Source: Fimbriimonadaceae bacterium (GTDB lineage: Bacteria > Armatimonadota > Fimbriimonadia > Fimbriimonadales > Fimbriimonadaceae). Taken from it: a stretch of 64,000 nt of DNA. Where the stretch lies: assembly GCA_026129685.1 (NCBI GenBank), contig JAHCHO010000004.1, positions 248,001-312,000 of the forward strand, given 5' to 3'. The translations under genes were made by a program, and so were the position numbers. Below, piece after piece: positions 44,087 through 52,222 of the stretch (position 1 is its first letter; every line of letters begins with the position of its first letter). The notes under the pieces were generated by a model. The model was not told where the DNA came from, did no database searches, and was given only the letters and a program-made list of their open reading frames with translations.

Positions 44087-44377
44087 ATGGAACTCGCCTA
44101 CGTCCTGCTCTCCGATCGTGAACTCCTCGACGCCCTGGCGGGCCTTCGCGGGTGGTCCGTCTACGAGGGCAAACTCGTCAAGACCTTTCAGTTCTCCGCC
44201 TACACGGAGGGGCTCGCCTTCGCTTGCGCCATTGGCCACGTCGCGGAAAGGCTGAACCACCATCCGGATTTGCTCGTCGGTTACCGCAAGGTGACGGTCG
44301 CCATCGTGACGCACGACGTGGGAGGCCTGTCCCCTTACGACGTCGAACTGGCCCGGCGTATCGATCTTCTGGGCTGA
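44087..44377 (+). CDS. phhB: pterin-4a-carbinolamine dehydratase
   Basis: A 96-residue PCD/DCoH-fold enzyme: SDRELLDALAGLRGWSVYEGKLVKTFQF, VAERLNHHPDLLVGYRKVTVAIVTHDVGGLSPYDVELARRID. The catalytic histidines of the HHP motif and the later THD are present. It dehydrates 4a-hydroxytetrahydrobiopterin in aromatic amino acid hydroxylation, and related forms assist molybdopterin pathways. No hydroxylase is nearby. The ATG at 44087 has a GAGGA ribosome binding site; GTG 44057 would add ten residues without family support. Confidence 0.93.
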   Translation: MELAYVLLSDRELLDALAGLRGWSVYEGKLVKTFQFSAYTEGLAFACAIGHVAERLNHHPDLLVGYRKVTVAIVTHDVGGLSPYDVELARRIDLLG

Positions 44378-44773
44378 GCCGACGGCCGGCGCCGGCCCGA
44401 AAAAAGAGAGGGGCGCGCCACCGATATGGAACAAGTCCTCACGGCGTCGCGCCCGATTCTTCGAGCAGACAACCTCGCGAAGTTGCCGCTCTTTTCGATC
44501 ACCGGCTTCGCGCTAGATGGGGCCGACCGAGGCCGACCGTAACCGCGCTACCCGCCGATCGCGTTCCGATCGAAACGTCGGATTCCCTTGCCCTTTGTGC
44601 GCAGGACCGCCGAAGCGACCTTCGCGGGCTTGGACCACCGAAGCAACTCCTAACCGAAGTCGCCTCAGGCGTTCCAGGAAACCCTACGGCGAACCCGACC
44701 GCCATCGCCCGCAGGCTCCGTTGGTCTCATCGTCGTCCCTCCCGGCGGCGCCCGTCTTGTTCGCGGCGCCCCG

Positions 44774-44837
44774 GCTCTCGAAAGAGCCTCGATAGAGCGG
44801 TTCTTCTATCGTCGTTCGGTGATAACACGATATCACG
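44774..44837. repeat. three consecutive short hairpins or dyads
   Basis: GGCTCT-cgaa-AGAGCC (44774-44789) is a perfect 6-bp hairpin. CGATAGA-gcggttct-TCTATCG (44791-44812) is a 7-bp hairpin. GTGATA-acacga-TATCAC (44820-44837) is a 6-bp dyad. They occupy 64 nt with little spacing, immediately left of the DnaA-box-like cluster. Confidence 0.55.
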
Positions 44838-44889
44838 ACTTTCCGAATTCGCCAAGTGGTTTTTCGCCTTCTTGGAGGCCCATAGAGCG

Positions 44890-44931
44890 TTTTCCACCGC
44901 AGTTATCCACACGACGCCCGCCTTTTCCACC
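44890..44931 (+). other. cluster of DnaA-box-like sites
   Basis: TTATCCACA (44903-44911) is the consensus DnaA box. TTTTCCACC occurs at 44890-44898 and again at 44923-44931, each two mismatches from it. All three face the same way. A fourth, TTTTCCACA in the opposite orientation, lies at 45810-45818. Confidence 0.5.
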
Positions 44932-44939
44932 CGGTCGCC

Positions 44940-45740
44940 TCACGGGGCCGACTCTGGGTCGTCGCGCCGCTGGATTCGGTGCGTGATGGCGAGCCGACGT
45001 TCGGAGGTCGCCTTCGACTTGAGGTTGATCACCTTGCCGATCGCGGTGGACGCAACCTCCAGTTTCCGAAACGAGCCACGATCCAGATCGAAGACCCCCG
45101 TGCCCTTCCCGGTGAGCCGCGTCGACACCCGCGCCTCCGCGTCGTCGACCTTTTCGACCACGTTGCGGGCGGCGTCCTCAAGGACCTCGTACTCCTGGAC
45201 GATGGTCACGTCGATGGTCGCCTGCTTGTCGGTGACCGACGTCGCCTTCGCCTCATACCGAATCGGGCTGTTCCCGAATTTGCGCTCGAACGACCAAGTG
45301 GTTCCGGCCTCGAGCCCTCCCGTTGGCAACTCGAGCGGAAGGTAGGTGATCTCAGGAAACCGGTCCTGTTCGAGCCCCGGCAACTTGACGGGCAGGTTCT
45401 TCTTGGGAGCGTCCGACCGCAACACGCGGCCAGAGGGATCGTACGAGACGGTGGTCTTGGGGAAGAAGTCCGTCACATTGGTGAGGCCAAGGGGCATCTT
45501 GGCCTCGTTGAAGAAGAGTCCGAAGTCGCGAATCTCGCTCACCGCGCGCGGTCGGCCCTGGTCGTCGGGGTCGAGGCCGCGCACCTCGACGGCCATCTTC
45601 ACCTCCACGTTCCCTTCGGTGCCACCGAGCACCGGGACGTACCCGGAGAACGCGACCTCGACGTCGTACCGGACGGTGGCACCCGCGTCGAAGCGGTAGG
45701 TCGCGGGAGCGAGGATGGCGGCACAAATCACAGCGATCAC
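44940..45740 (-). CDS. secreted protein of unknown function
   Basis: A 266-residue protein. The start is hydrophobic (VIAVICAAILAPATY) and looks like a short signal or anchor. The rest is beta-rich (YDVEVAFSGYVPVLGGTEGNVEVKMAVEVRG) without a recognised family; its plan recalls lipid- or polymer-handling beta proteins, but this is only a description. The start is GTG at 45740, supported by TACAAT (45747-45752) ending 6 nt upstream, a clear leaderless case. The frame is open further upstream to 46136 without homology. Confidence 0.7.
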   Translation of the reverse strand: MIAVICAAILAPATYRFDAGATVRYDVEVAFSGYVPVLGGTEGNVEVKMAVEVRGLDPDDQGRPRAVSEIRDFGLFFNEAKMPLGLTNVTDFFPKTTVSYDPSGRVLRSDAPKKNLPVKLPGLEQDRFPEITYLPLELPTGGLEAGTTWSFERKFGNSPIRYEAKATSVTDKQATIDVTIVQEYEVLEDAARNVVEKVDDAEARVSTRLTGKGTGVFDLDRGSFRKLEVASTAIGKVINLKSKATSERRLAITHRIQRRDDPESAP

Positions 45741-45746
45741 AACACG

Positions 45747-45752
45747 ATTGTA
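45747..45752 (-). promoter_or_regulatory. -10 hexamer TACAAT, leaderless spacing
   Basis: Read on the minus strand, TACAAT is followed by CGTGTT (6 nt) and then the GTG start codon at 45740. It fixes the start of the secreted-protein gene. Confidence 0.6.
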
Positions 45753-45782
45753 CGACGGGCGCGACCCGCACGACACCGAGCT

Positions 45783-45807
45783 CTTTCCCCCGTCGAACGG
45801 GGGAAAG
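45783..45807. repeat. perfect 11-bp inverted repeat
   Basis: CTTTCCCCCGT (45783-45793), loop CGA, ACGGGGGAAAG (45797-45807). It lies between the divergent secreted-protein and DnaA-like genes and abuts the DnaA-box-like TGTGGAAAA (45810-45818). It is too far from either stop to be a terminator, so an operator or replication element is more likely. Confidence 0.7.
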
Positions 45808-45935
45808 GCTGTGGAAAATGGAGTTGGCGCGCCGTGCGCCTCCGGAAATGGCCCACGCCAGAAAACGCGAGAAAAACGAGGATCGTGGGCTATGAACGGC
45901 GAGATTCGCCCATTGAAAACGCCGGTTTCCGCCGC

Positions 45936-45965
45936 TTGACGCCCGCCCGCAGATGTATTAACAAT
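45936..45965 (+). promoter_or_regulatory. promoter of the DnaA-like gene
   Basis: TTGACG (45936-45941) and AACAAT (45960-45965) are spaced 18 nt as -35 and -10. Transcription would begin near 45972, giving a leader of about 13 nt that contains GGAGG (45975-45979) 5 nt before the ATG at 45985. This is one of the few canonical promoter plus ribosome-binding-site arrangements here. Confidence 0.5.
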
Positions 45966-45984
45966 GAACGCGTCGGAGGTGTGG

Positions 45985-47043
45985 ATGAACCAAATCGGAT
46001 CGGCAGGGCCAAGCTTGAACGAGCGTGCGCGCCCAGAAAGTAACGGCGTCGCCATCGCGCCCTCGAAGGCCGATCCATACAGGCCGACGCGTCTGTCCCA
46101 GGTTTTGTTCCACACTTCCACTCCCCAGTTCGACACCCTCGCCCCCTTGCCATCGAACGTCGAAGCGATCGAATCGGCGATGCTGTTCGCACGGGGTCTC
46201 CTTTCCTACGTCGCCATCGTCGGCCCGAGTGGCTGGGGCAAGACCCACCTCTTGGAAGCGACCAGCCAGAAGCTCGGGGAGACCTTCGGCCGGATCCCCC
46301 CCGTTCTCGGCGCCCCCGATTGGGTCGCCTCCGCCACGCGGGCGACGAGCGTCGAACCGCTTCTCCTCGACAACGTTCAGGACGCGGTGAAACAACCAAG
46401 GGCGAGACAGGCGCTGCGAATCGAGTTGGAACGGCGCATCGCGTCGGGCAAGCCAACGATGCTCTCGTTCACCTACGAGCAGTTTCCCGCCCGGTTTCGC
46501 GCGCAGTTGCCCGCCGCCCGTTCCTGGTGCATCCATCGCATTCAGGCCCCTTCGTGCGTCGAGCGGGTGATCGTGGTCAAGCACATCGCCGCCGTGGAGG
46601 GCGTTCAGATTTCGCCGGTGCTCGCGCGCGTCCTGGGGCACCGATTGGGAGGCAACGGTCGAACCGTGCAGGGCGCGTTGCATCGTCTGAGGCTGGTCGG
46701 CGACAACTGGACCGAGGTTCCGGCCGTCCTGCGCGCTCTGGGCATCCTAAACCCGTTCTTCGCCGCCGAGTCCAGCTGGGACTTGCGGGAGCACGTCCAC
46801 GAGGTCGCCGCGCAAGCCGGAACGATCGGGTCGCGTTTCGGGGCGACCGACCTGGGGGCCTACGTCATGCTCAAGGCGGCCCACCTACCGGAGGATCAGG
46901 TCGCGCTCTTCTACGCCATCACCCCGGCGGAGGCCTATTCTCGCGCAACCGCCCTCGAACGGCAGATGGGAACGAACACCTGGACCCGAGCCTTTGTGGA
47001 CGGTCTCGTCGAACGAATTGTGAACGGGCTCGTCACCGGCTGA
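45985..47043 (+). CDS. divergent DnaA-like AAA+ ATPase
   Basis: A 352-residue protein that follows the DnaA plan at low similarity. Residues about 75-230 are an AAA+ core with Walker A VGPSGWGKTHLLEA (lysine near 86), Walker B LLLDNVQ (about 126) and a sensor II-like GGNGRTVQGALHRL resembling the NxRELEGAL of DnaA. The C-terminal 80 residues keep a helical domain where DnaA has its DNA-binding domain, but the DHTTV signature is absent. The acidic second Walker B residue is replaced by Asn. A role at the nearby DnaA-box-like sites, or as an Hda-like regulator, is possible. The ATG at 45985 is preferred because of its GGAGG; 45964 is the alternative. Confidence 0.72.
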   Translation: MNQIGSAGPSLNERARPESNGVAIAPSKADPYRPTRLSQVLFHTSTPQFDTLAPLPSNVEAIESAMLFARGLLSYVAIVGPSGWGKTHLLEATSQKLGETFGRIPPVLGAPDWVASATRATSVEPLLLDNVQDAVKQPRARQALRIELERRIASGKPTMLSFTYEQFPARFRAQLPAARSWCIHRIQAPSCVERVIVVKHIAAVEGVQISPVLARVLGHRLGGNGRTVQGALHRLRLVGDNWTEVPAVLRALGILNPFFAAESSWDLREHVHEVAAQAGTIGSRFGATDLGAYVMLKAAHLPEDQVALFYAITPAEAYSRATALERQMGTNTWTRAFVDGLVERIVNGLVTG

Positions 47044-47065
47044 GATCACCGGCGTAAGGTGAGGC

Positions 47066-48553
47066 ATGCTCTCGCCTCTTCTCGCGCTCTGCGCGTTGTC
47101 AGGTGCCTCGGAACCACCGAACGCCGATCCCCGTGCTTTCGGGGCGCAAGGGGACGGCAAGAACGACGACTTTCCCGCGATCGAACGCGCGCTCGCGTCG
47201 ATTCCGGACCGGGGCACCCTCACCTTTTCGGCCGGCGTCTACCGGGTGCGGCAGACCGTTCGGGTGCCGCAAGGCGTTTCCGTGGCAATGCAGGACGGGG
47301 CCGAGATCGCCTTCGACCCGATCGAAGGGGCCGATGCCCCCGCGATCGTCCTGGGATCTCCTTCGTCCCCCACCGTGGGCGTGGACTTCACCAACCTGTC
47401 GATCCGGCGAGTTCCCTCGGGCGACTGGAAGAACAAGGAGTCGGTCGGTCTGCGCGCGATCCGACTCGTCAACTGCCGTCTGACCGTGCGGCGGGTCGTC
47501 GGGTTTCGGACCGGAATCGAGGCCGTCGGCGAAGGCGGTGGTTTCGCCCACAACGAGGTGTCGCCCGGCTATCTCGCCGGAAACCGGGTGGGCCTCGCCC
47601 TCATCGCAAGGAACCCGGACGGGTACTGCAACGAGAACCTCTTTGTCGGGGGCCGGTTTGCCGGCGTGTCCGACCGCATGCGCCGCGAACCTCGGTACGG
47701 CATCGTGACCGCCGTCGAAGGCGGGGCGAAGTCGCTCAACAACAATCGGTTCCTTGCGCCCTGCTTCGAGCTGTTAGGCGACCAAACGACCGAGGCGATT
47801 CCGATGGTGCTCTCGGGGGCTGGGTCCGGGTTCACCGTGATCGGGGCGCGCACCGAAAGCTGCGGCCCTGTCTTTGCCCGCGAGACCGGCGACGCGCGCG
47901 ACAATCGCTACGACGTCTCCTATGCCGACGTCGCCCAACGCATCGAGCGAGGTCCAAGGTCCACGAGCGTTCTGACCAACGCCTCGGACAACCCTGGCGT
48001 CCTCGCCGCCACTCGGCCGGTCTGGATGGCGACGGACCTCGCGGCCCGGTCCCACGACGGATCGGACGGGATGGCGGTGGAAGGCTTCTCCTTCCTTGTT
48101 TCGGGTGCCGAAACATCGGTCGCACCCAAGTTGGTACGGGCGGGGCAGGCCAAGATCGCCCAGGGCGGACTCCTCCTCCCGGCGGGTTGGGCCATCGGCC
48201 GGCTCGTGGACGCCCGACGCACCAGGACCTTCGTGCTCGACGCTTCGTTCGCGGCCAGCCCTTCGGGACGTGCGGTGTTCGTCTTCTTCGACGGGAGAGG
48301 CCAACCCCTGGGCAAGTCCGAGGGCGGGGTAGTAGGGGGAAACGTTCAGCCCTGGTTCTCCCCCGCTTGGCAAGCATGGACCATGGGGTCGGACGTGACG
48401 GGGCCGGCGTTCTTCGAGTTGAAGCCCGAGGTCGCCTTCGCCTGGATAGGCGTCGCGTGCGGTTCGAACCCATCCGCCTTGCTCGCGTTCAACCTCTACA
48501 CGCCGGAGTCTCACGCTCCCGCCAGTTGGGACGGGCCGGACATCCCGCGCTAG
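47066..48553 (+). CDS. secreted pectate-lyase-superfamily beta-helix protein
   Basis: A 495-residue protein. A short signal (MLSPLLALCALSGAS) is followed by the hallmark start of the Pectate_lyase_3 domain: PRAFGAQGDGKNDDFPAIERAL, TLTFSAGVYRV. Right-handed beta-helix coils (about 60-330) follow, with repeating NNxF-type turns, then a C-terminal beta-sandwich (about 350-490). It probably cleaves or binds a polysaccharide. TAAGGT ends 5 nt before the ATG. Confidence 0.85.
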   Translation: MLSPLLALCALSGASEPPNADPRAFGAQGDGKNDDFPAIERALASIPDRGTLTFSAGVYRVRQTVRVPQGVSVAMQDGAEIAFDPIEGADAPAIVLGSPSSPTVGVDFTNLSIRRVPSGDWKNKESVGLRAIRLVNCRLTVRRVVGFRTGIEAVGEGGGFAHNEVSPGYLAGNRVGLALIARNPDGYCNENLFVGGRFAGVSDRMRREPRYGIVTAVEGGAKSLNNNRFLAPCFELLGDQTTEAIPMVLSGAGSGFTVIGARTESCGPVFARETGDARDNRYDVSYADVAQRIERGPRSTSVLTNASDNPGVLAATRPVWMATDLAARSHDGSDGMAVEGFSFLVSGAETSVAPKLVRAGQAKIAQGGLLLPAGWAIGRLVDARRTRTFVLDASFAASPSGRAVFVFFDGRGQPLGKSEGGVVGGNVQPWFSPAWQAWTMGSDVTGPAFFELKPEVAFAWIGVACGSNPSALLAFNLYTPESHAPASWDGPDIPR

Positions 48554-48580
48554 GCGCGGCGCCGGGTACGATCCGCCTTC

Positions 48581-49099
48581 GTGGAAGACTCCCCGGTTCG
48601 CGTCGGCTCGGTCCGGGCCGTCTTCGATCGACTCGTGTTGCCAATCGGCCTCGTCGTTCGCACGTTCACCGTCGAAGGTTCGAACCTGGAGGTCGAGACC
48701 GACCCGTTCCGACTGCGTCTCGCCGAGGCGGGACGCGCGGAAGCGGTCGTGGACCGGTCCGCGATCCAGACCCTGGTGCAAGCGCGAGCCGGGGAGCAGC
48801 TCCGAGACCTTGCCCTACGCTTCCTACCCGGGCGCATCGAAGCCACTGCGACCGTACAGATGGTCTTCGCCATCCGCGCCACCGCCGTCCTTACCCTTCG
48901 CATCGTGGACGAGACCAAGCTGTTCGTCGACGTCCAGTCGGTCAACGTGCTGGGCGCCGCCGGACAGAACCTGGTGCAGAAGCAACTCGACGCGATGAAC
49001 CCGCTCTTGGACACTGCGTCCTTCCCCCTCGCCGTACGCTTGCGCGACGTGGAGATCCGGGAGGGGGAACTCGTGTTGACGGGGACCGTCTCCCCCTGA
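48581..49099 (+). CDS. LmeA/DUF2993-like protein
   Basis: A 172-residue protein without signal peptide. It resembles the LmeA family of phospholipid-binding proteins in AEAVVDRSAIQTLVQAR, the alternating strands ATATVQMVFAIRATAVLTLRIVDETKLFVDVQSVNV, and the ending MNPLLDTASFPLAVRLRDVEIREGELVLTGTV. Family members are periplasmic or membrane-associated lipid binders; the absence of a signal here is unusual. The start GTG at 48581 is preceded 8 nt upstream by TACGAT. Confidence 0.72.
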   Translation: MEDSPVRVGSVRAVFDRLVLPIGLVVRTFTVEGSNLEVETDPFRLRLAEAGRAEAVVDRSAIQTLVQARAGEQLRDLALRFLPGRIEATATVQMVFAIRATAVLTLRIVDETKLFVDVQSVNVLGAAGQNLVQKQLDAMNPLLDTASFPLAVRLRDVEIREGELVLTGTVSP

Positions 49100-49119
49100 A
49101 CGCGCGCCGAGATGGCGCG

Positions 49120-49125
49120 TAGAAT
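49120..49125 (+). promoter_or_regulatory. -10 hexamer TAGAAT, leaderless spacing
   Basis: TAGAAT ends 8 nt before the ATG of the PafA-like gene at 49134. The same hexamer with similar spacing precedes the McsB-like gene. Confidence 0.5.
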
Positions 49126-49133
49126 GGCTTACC

Positions 49134-50594
49134 ATGAACCGCCGACCCGGTGACCGCATCTTTGGCGTCGAGACCGAGTTCGGTTGCCTCGTGTCCGACC
49201 CGGACATGGGTTCGCCGGAATCGGCGGTCGACACCGTAAAGGACGTCCTGTTCTACGACCTGCGAATCGGCGCCATCGACCTGCACGCGCGCGACGACGT
49301 TTTCGAGCCGGCGGCGAGCGGCGGCTTCTTGCTCAACGGCGGTCGGATGTACATCGACGCCGTCGGCTCGCACCTCGAGTACGCAACCGCCGAGTGCCGC
49401 GACCTCAAGACGCTCGTCGCGAACGACCGGGCGGGCCAACGCCTGATCGTTAGGGCGCTGAAAGAAGCCGGCCTCGAGGACGACGTTCGCTTCTACAACA
49501 ACAGCGTGGATCACTTCGGCGGCCATACTTTCGGTTGCCACGAGAACTACCTGGTGCGAGCCGGCGACGACTTCTTGAGCCATGCTCCCCCGCTTCTTTA
49601 CCCGTTTCTGGTCACCCGCCAGATCTACGCGGGCGTCGGGCGGGTCGGTGGGCATCTCCTTAGCGCCGGCCTTGGACGGCCGTCCTACCACGAGATGATG
49701 GAGAACCCCATCGACTACATCTGGGTGAGCCAAGTGTACGGGGTCCTGGCGGATACGCGGGTTCCTTACCAGCTCAGCCAGCGGGCGGACCACATCCTCA
49801 AGACGATGGCGGGGCGGGTGCGCTTCAACCGGGCCATCATCAACCCGAAGTGGGAGCACTTCTACGCCCATGACGGCATGCAGCGACTCCACCTGCTGTT
49901 CGGCGAGTCGAACCAGAACGAGTACGCCTACGCGCTCAAGGTCGGGACGACCCTCCTCGTCTTGCGGCTGCTCGAGGAGCGGCGGGTACCGGACGACCTC
50001 GAACTCAGCGAGCCCCTGCGGGCTCTCCGCGACGTCAGCCGAGACCAGGATCACCGCTGGCTGGTCGAGTTGCGGAGCGGGGAGACGATCGGCGCCGTCG
50101 ACCTGCAAAGGCGCTACCTCGCCCTGGCTCAGGCCTACAAGGGCGACGGTCACGACACGGACTGGGTGTTGGCCGAATGGGAATCCGTGCTCGACGGCCT
50201 GGAGCGAGACCCCTTGGACCTCGGCGACCGCTTGGACTGGGTCGCGAAACTCAAGGTGGTCGACGAGTACCGCGCCGAAGAAGGGCTCGATTGGTCGAGC
50301 GACGCCCTTCATTCGGTCGACCTCGAGTACCACAACATCAATCCCGACCAAAGCCTCTTCCACGCCCTCCAACAGATGGGCCGAACGCGGCGCGTGGTGG
50401 ACGAACTGGACGTGCTGGACGCGATGACGGAGCCCCCCGCCAACACCCGGGCTCGGGTCCGAGCCCACTTTGTGAAGCAGGTGCTTGCGGGCAAGGGACG
50501 GCGCTTCTATGCTTTCGACTGGAACGCCGTCGCGATCGGGAAGGACACCTACCACGACCTCGACGACCCCTTCGACGCCGGCGCCGAGTCCTGA
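49134..50594 (+). CDS. pafA: PafA/Dop-family Pup ligase-type protein
   Basis: A 486-residue enzyme of the Pup ligase/deamidase family. It shows RIFGVETEFGC with the ATP/Mg glutamates, SHLEYATAECRDLKTLV, DHFGGHTFGCHENYLV, LPYFLVTRQ-like PFLVTRQIYAG, and LEYHNINPDQSLFHALQQMGR. The DAVGSHLEYATAEC version and the lack of a long insert after the first glutamate favour PafA (ligase) over Dop (depupylase). The C-terminal domain is short. No pup, proteasome or ARC gene is in the window. Pup systems are established in Actinobacteria and are patchy elsewhere, including Armatimonadota. Confidence 0.85.
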   Translation: MNRRPGDRIFGVETEFGCLVSDPDMGSPESAVDTVKDVLFYDLRIGAIDLHARDDVFEPAASGGFLLNGGRMYIDAVGSHLEYATAECRDLKTLVANDRAGQRLIVRALKEAGLEDDVRFYNNSVDHFGGHTFGCHENYLVRAGDDFLSHAPPLLYPFLVTRQIYAGVGRVGGHLLSAGLGRPSYHEMMENPIDYIWVSQVYGVLADTRVPYQLSQRADHILKTMAGRVRFNRAIINPKWEHFYAHDGMQRLHLLFGESNQNEYAYALKVGTTLLVLRLLEERRVPDDLELSEPLRALRDVSRDQDHRWLVELRSGETIGAVDLQRRYLALAQAYKGDGHDTDWVLAEWESVLDGLERDPLDLGDRLDWVAKLKVVDEYRAEEGLDWSSDALHSVDLEYHNINPDQSLFHALQQMGRTRRVVDELDVLDAMTEPPANTRARVRAHFVKQVLAGKGRRFYAFDWNAVAIGKDTYHDLDDPFDAGAES

Positions 50595-50876
50595 CGAGGC
50601 TTCGGCGCCGATGCCGCGCAGCGCGACCGAGCGAACACGCAACCGGGATACGAAGTCCTAAATGCGGTCCATCTAGGTCGGTCAGGGCACGGGGCCGCGA
50701 CCAAACGGTTCTTGGGTCACCGTGCGGTTTCCGTGCCCGCCGACCCCTTGTCCCCGTCTCGTCGGGCGAGGACCAACCGGGTTCGTCGGCGCCGGTGCCC
50801 AGCCTGCCCCTCGGTTCCGGCCCTTTCGCTCGGATCCCAATTCCCAATCGCGGTCTCCCGTTGTATGATGTCTCCC

Positions 50877-52097
50877 ATGACGCTCCGGACCGTTGGACTC
50901 GCGCTGACCGCACTCGCCCCGGCGGCCTGGGCCATCTACCCCGACGTGGCGGCGACCTCTCCTTTCCTGAACGTCGGCATGGTCGGTTCGGGTTCGTTCA
51001 GCCAGGAAGGGTCGGGAGTGCCGGTCGGGCCGAGGCACATCCTGACCGCCGCCCACCTCGGGGGACGGGACAACCCGCTTTCGGGCGCCCGGTTCATGTT
51101 GAACGGCGAGCTGTACCTACCCGTCGCCCGGGTCCGCAACGACGGGGCCGATCTCGCGATCACGACCCTCGACCACGACCTCCCGAACTGGTACCAAATC
51201 GCCTATCTGAACGAGGCGACGATGCAAGGGCGCTCGGGCGCCCTCGTGGGGTTCGGGCTGACGGGCAACCTGCGCGTCAACGGCACGGGCTACGATTTGG
51301 TGCCCGGCACGAAGGGCACGCGCCGCCTGGGATTCAACGTTCTTGGTCTTCGGCAGCAGGTCTCCTATACGATCGCGGTCGCCCACAACCCCTTCGTCTG
51401 GCTGTGGGACCTGGACAAGGCGGGTTTCGCGGACGCCCTTGGCGACGGGGCCGCCATCCCGGGAGAGGCGAACGTCGCGGAAGGAGACTCCGGGGGGGCG
51501 GTCTTCGTCCAGCAGAACGGCGTCTGGCAACTCGGCGGCATCATCGTCATCACGTGGAGCAACGCGACGAGCTTCGGGCAAGGCGGCGGCGGCGCGGTGG
51601 ACCTGAACCAGTACCGCAACTGGATCGAGCAGACGCTTCCCCCCAAAATCCTCTCGACCGGGGTCGCGAATCTCCAGAATTTCGGCGGGAGCCCCACGAC
51701 CCAGACGCTACGGATGGAGGTCCGGGCGACCGGTTCGACGACCCCGCTCGAGGTCTACACCCTCTCGCCGGACGCCGCCAACAACATCAGCTTGCGAACC
51801 TACCGGGTCGGCGCCCACGACGTATGGCTGAAAGGGCCTCACTGGCTGGCTCAGAAGGTGAACGTCGCGCTGACCGACACGGGCGTGACCAACCTCGGTT
51901 TCAGCCTTAGGAACGGCGACGTGAACGGCGACAACTCGGTCAACCTTGCCGACTTTCTGGCTCTTCGCGCGGCCTTCGGCACGAGTTCGGGTTCCCCGAA
52001 CTGGAATCCGAACGCCGATCTCAATGGGGATGGCTCGGTGAACGTCGCGGACTTCGTCATTCTAAGGGCCAACTTCGGCCAATCGGGCGCCGCCTGA
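50877..52097 (+). CDS. secreted trypsin-like protease with dockerin-like C-terminus
   Basis: A 406-residue protein. A signal (MTLRTVGLALTALAPAAWA) precedes a trypsin-like domain with catalytic His in ILTAAHLGG, Asp in GADLAITTLDHD and Ser in EGDSGGAVFVQ. A beta linker follows, and the C-terminus carries two dockerin-type EF-hand-like repeats: GDVNGDNSVNLADFLALRAAFG and ADLNGDGSVNVADFVILRANFG. No cohesin protein is seen, so the repeats may serve for surface sorting. TATGAT ends 7 nt before the ATG, which decides the start against a longer open frame beginning at 50712. Confidence 0.88.
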   Translation: MTLRTVGLALTALAPAAWAIYPDVAATSPFLNVGMVGSGSFSQEGSGVPVGPRHILTAAHLGGRDNPLSGARFMLNGELYLPVARVRNDGADLAITTLDHDLPNWYQIAYLNEATMQGRSGALVGFGLTGNLRVNGTGYDLVPGTKGTRRLGFNVLGLRQQVSYTIAVAHNPFVWLWDLDKAGFADALGDGAAIPGEANVAEGDSGGAVFVQQNGVWQLGGIIVITWSNATSFGQGGGGAVDLNQYRNWIEQTLPPKILSTGVANLQNFGGSPTTQTLRMEVRATGSTTPLEVYTLSPDAANNISLRTYRVGAHDVWLKGPHWLAQKVNVALTDTGVTNLGFSLRNGDVNGDNSVNLADFLALRAAFGTSSGSPNWNPNADLNGDGSVNVADFVILRANFGQSGAA

Positions 52098-52222
52098 CCC
52101 CGGCCTCGTCAACCCATGACCATCGTTCGTGATGGCAACGTCGAGCGTTGTGTTGCGAACCGGGAACCCACACCGGGAGTGGTTTGGGCCGGCCCAACCT
52201 CAACCGTCCCAATCGGCTTCTG

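Larger units (their letters stand above)
44378..44939. other. 562-nt non-coding stretch between convergent genes
   Basis: No convincing gene is seen; the open frames here are antisense or overlapping without family resemblance. It starts with a palindrome GGCCGGCGCCGGCC (44384-44397). The right half is less GC-rich and holds three small hairpins or dyads (44774-44837) followed by three DnaA-box-like sites (44890-44931). Because both flanking genes point into it, promoters are not required, so the structure needs another explanation. Confidence 0.7.

Noticed and set aside
44499..44930. Small open frames in the non-coding stretch
   Set aside because: They overlap one another on both strands, have no start signals or recognisable motifs and cross the hairpin and DnaA-box region.
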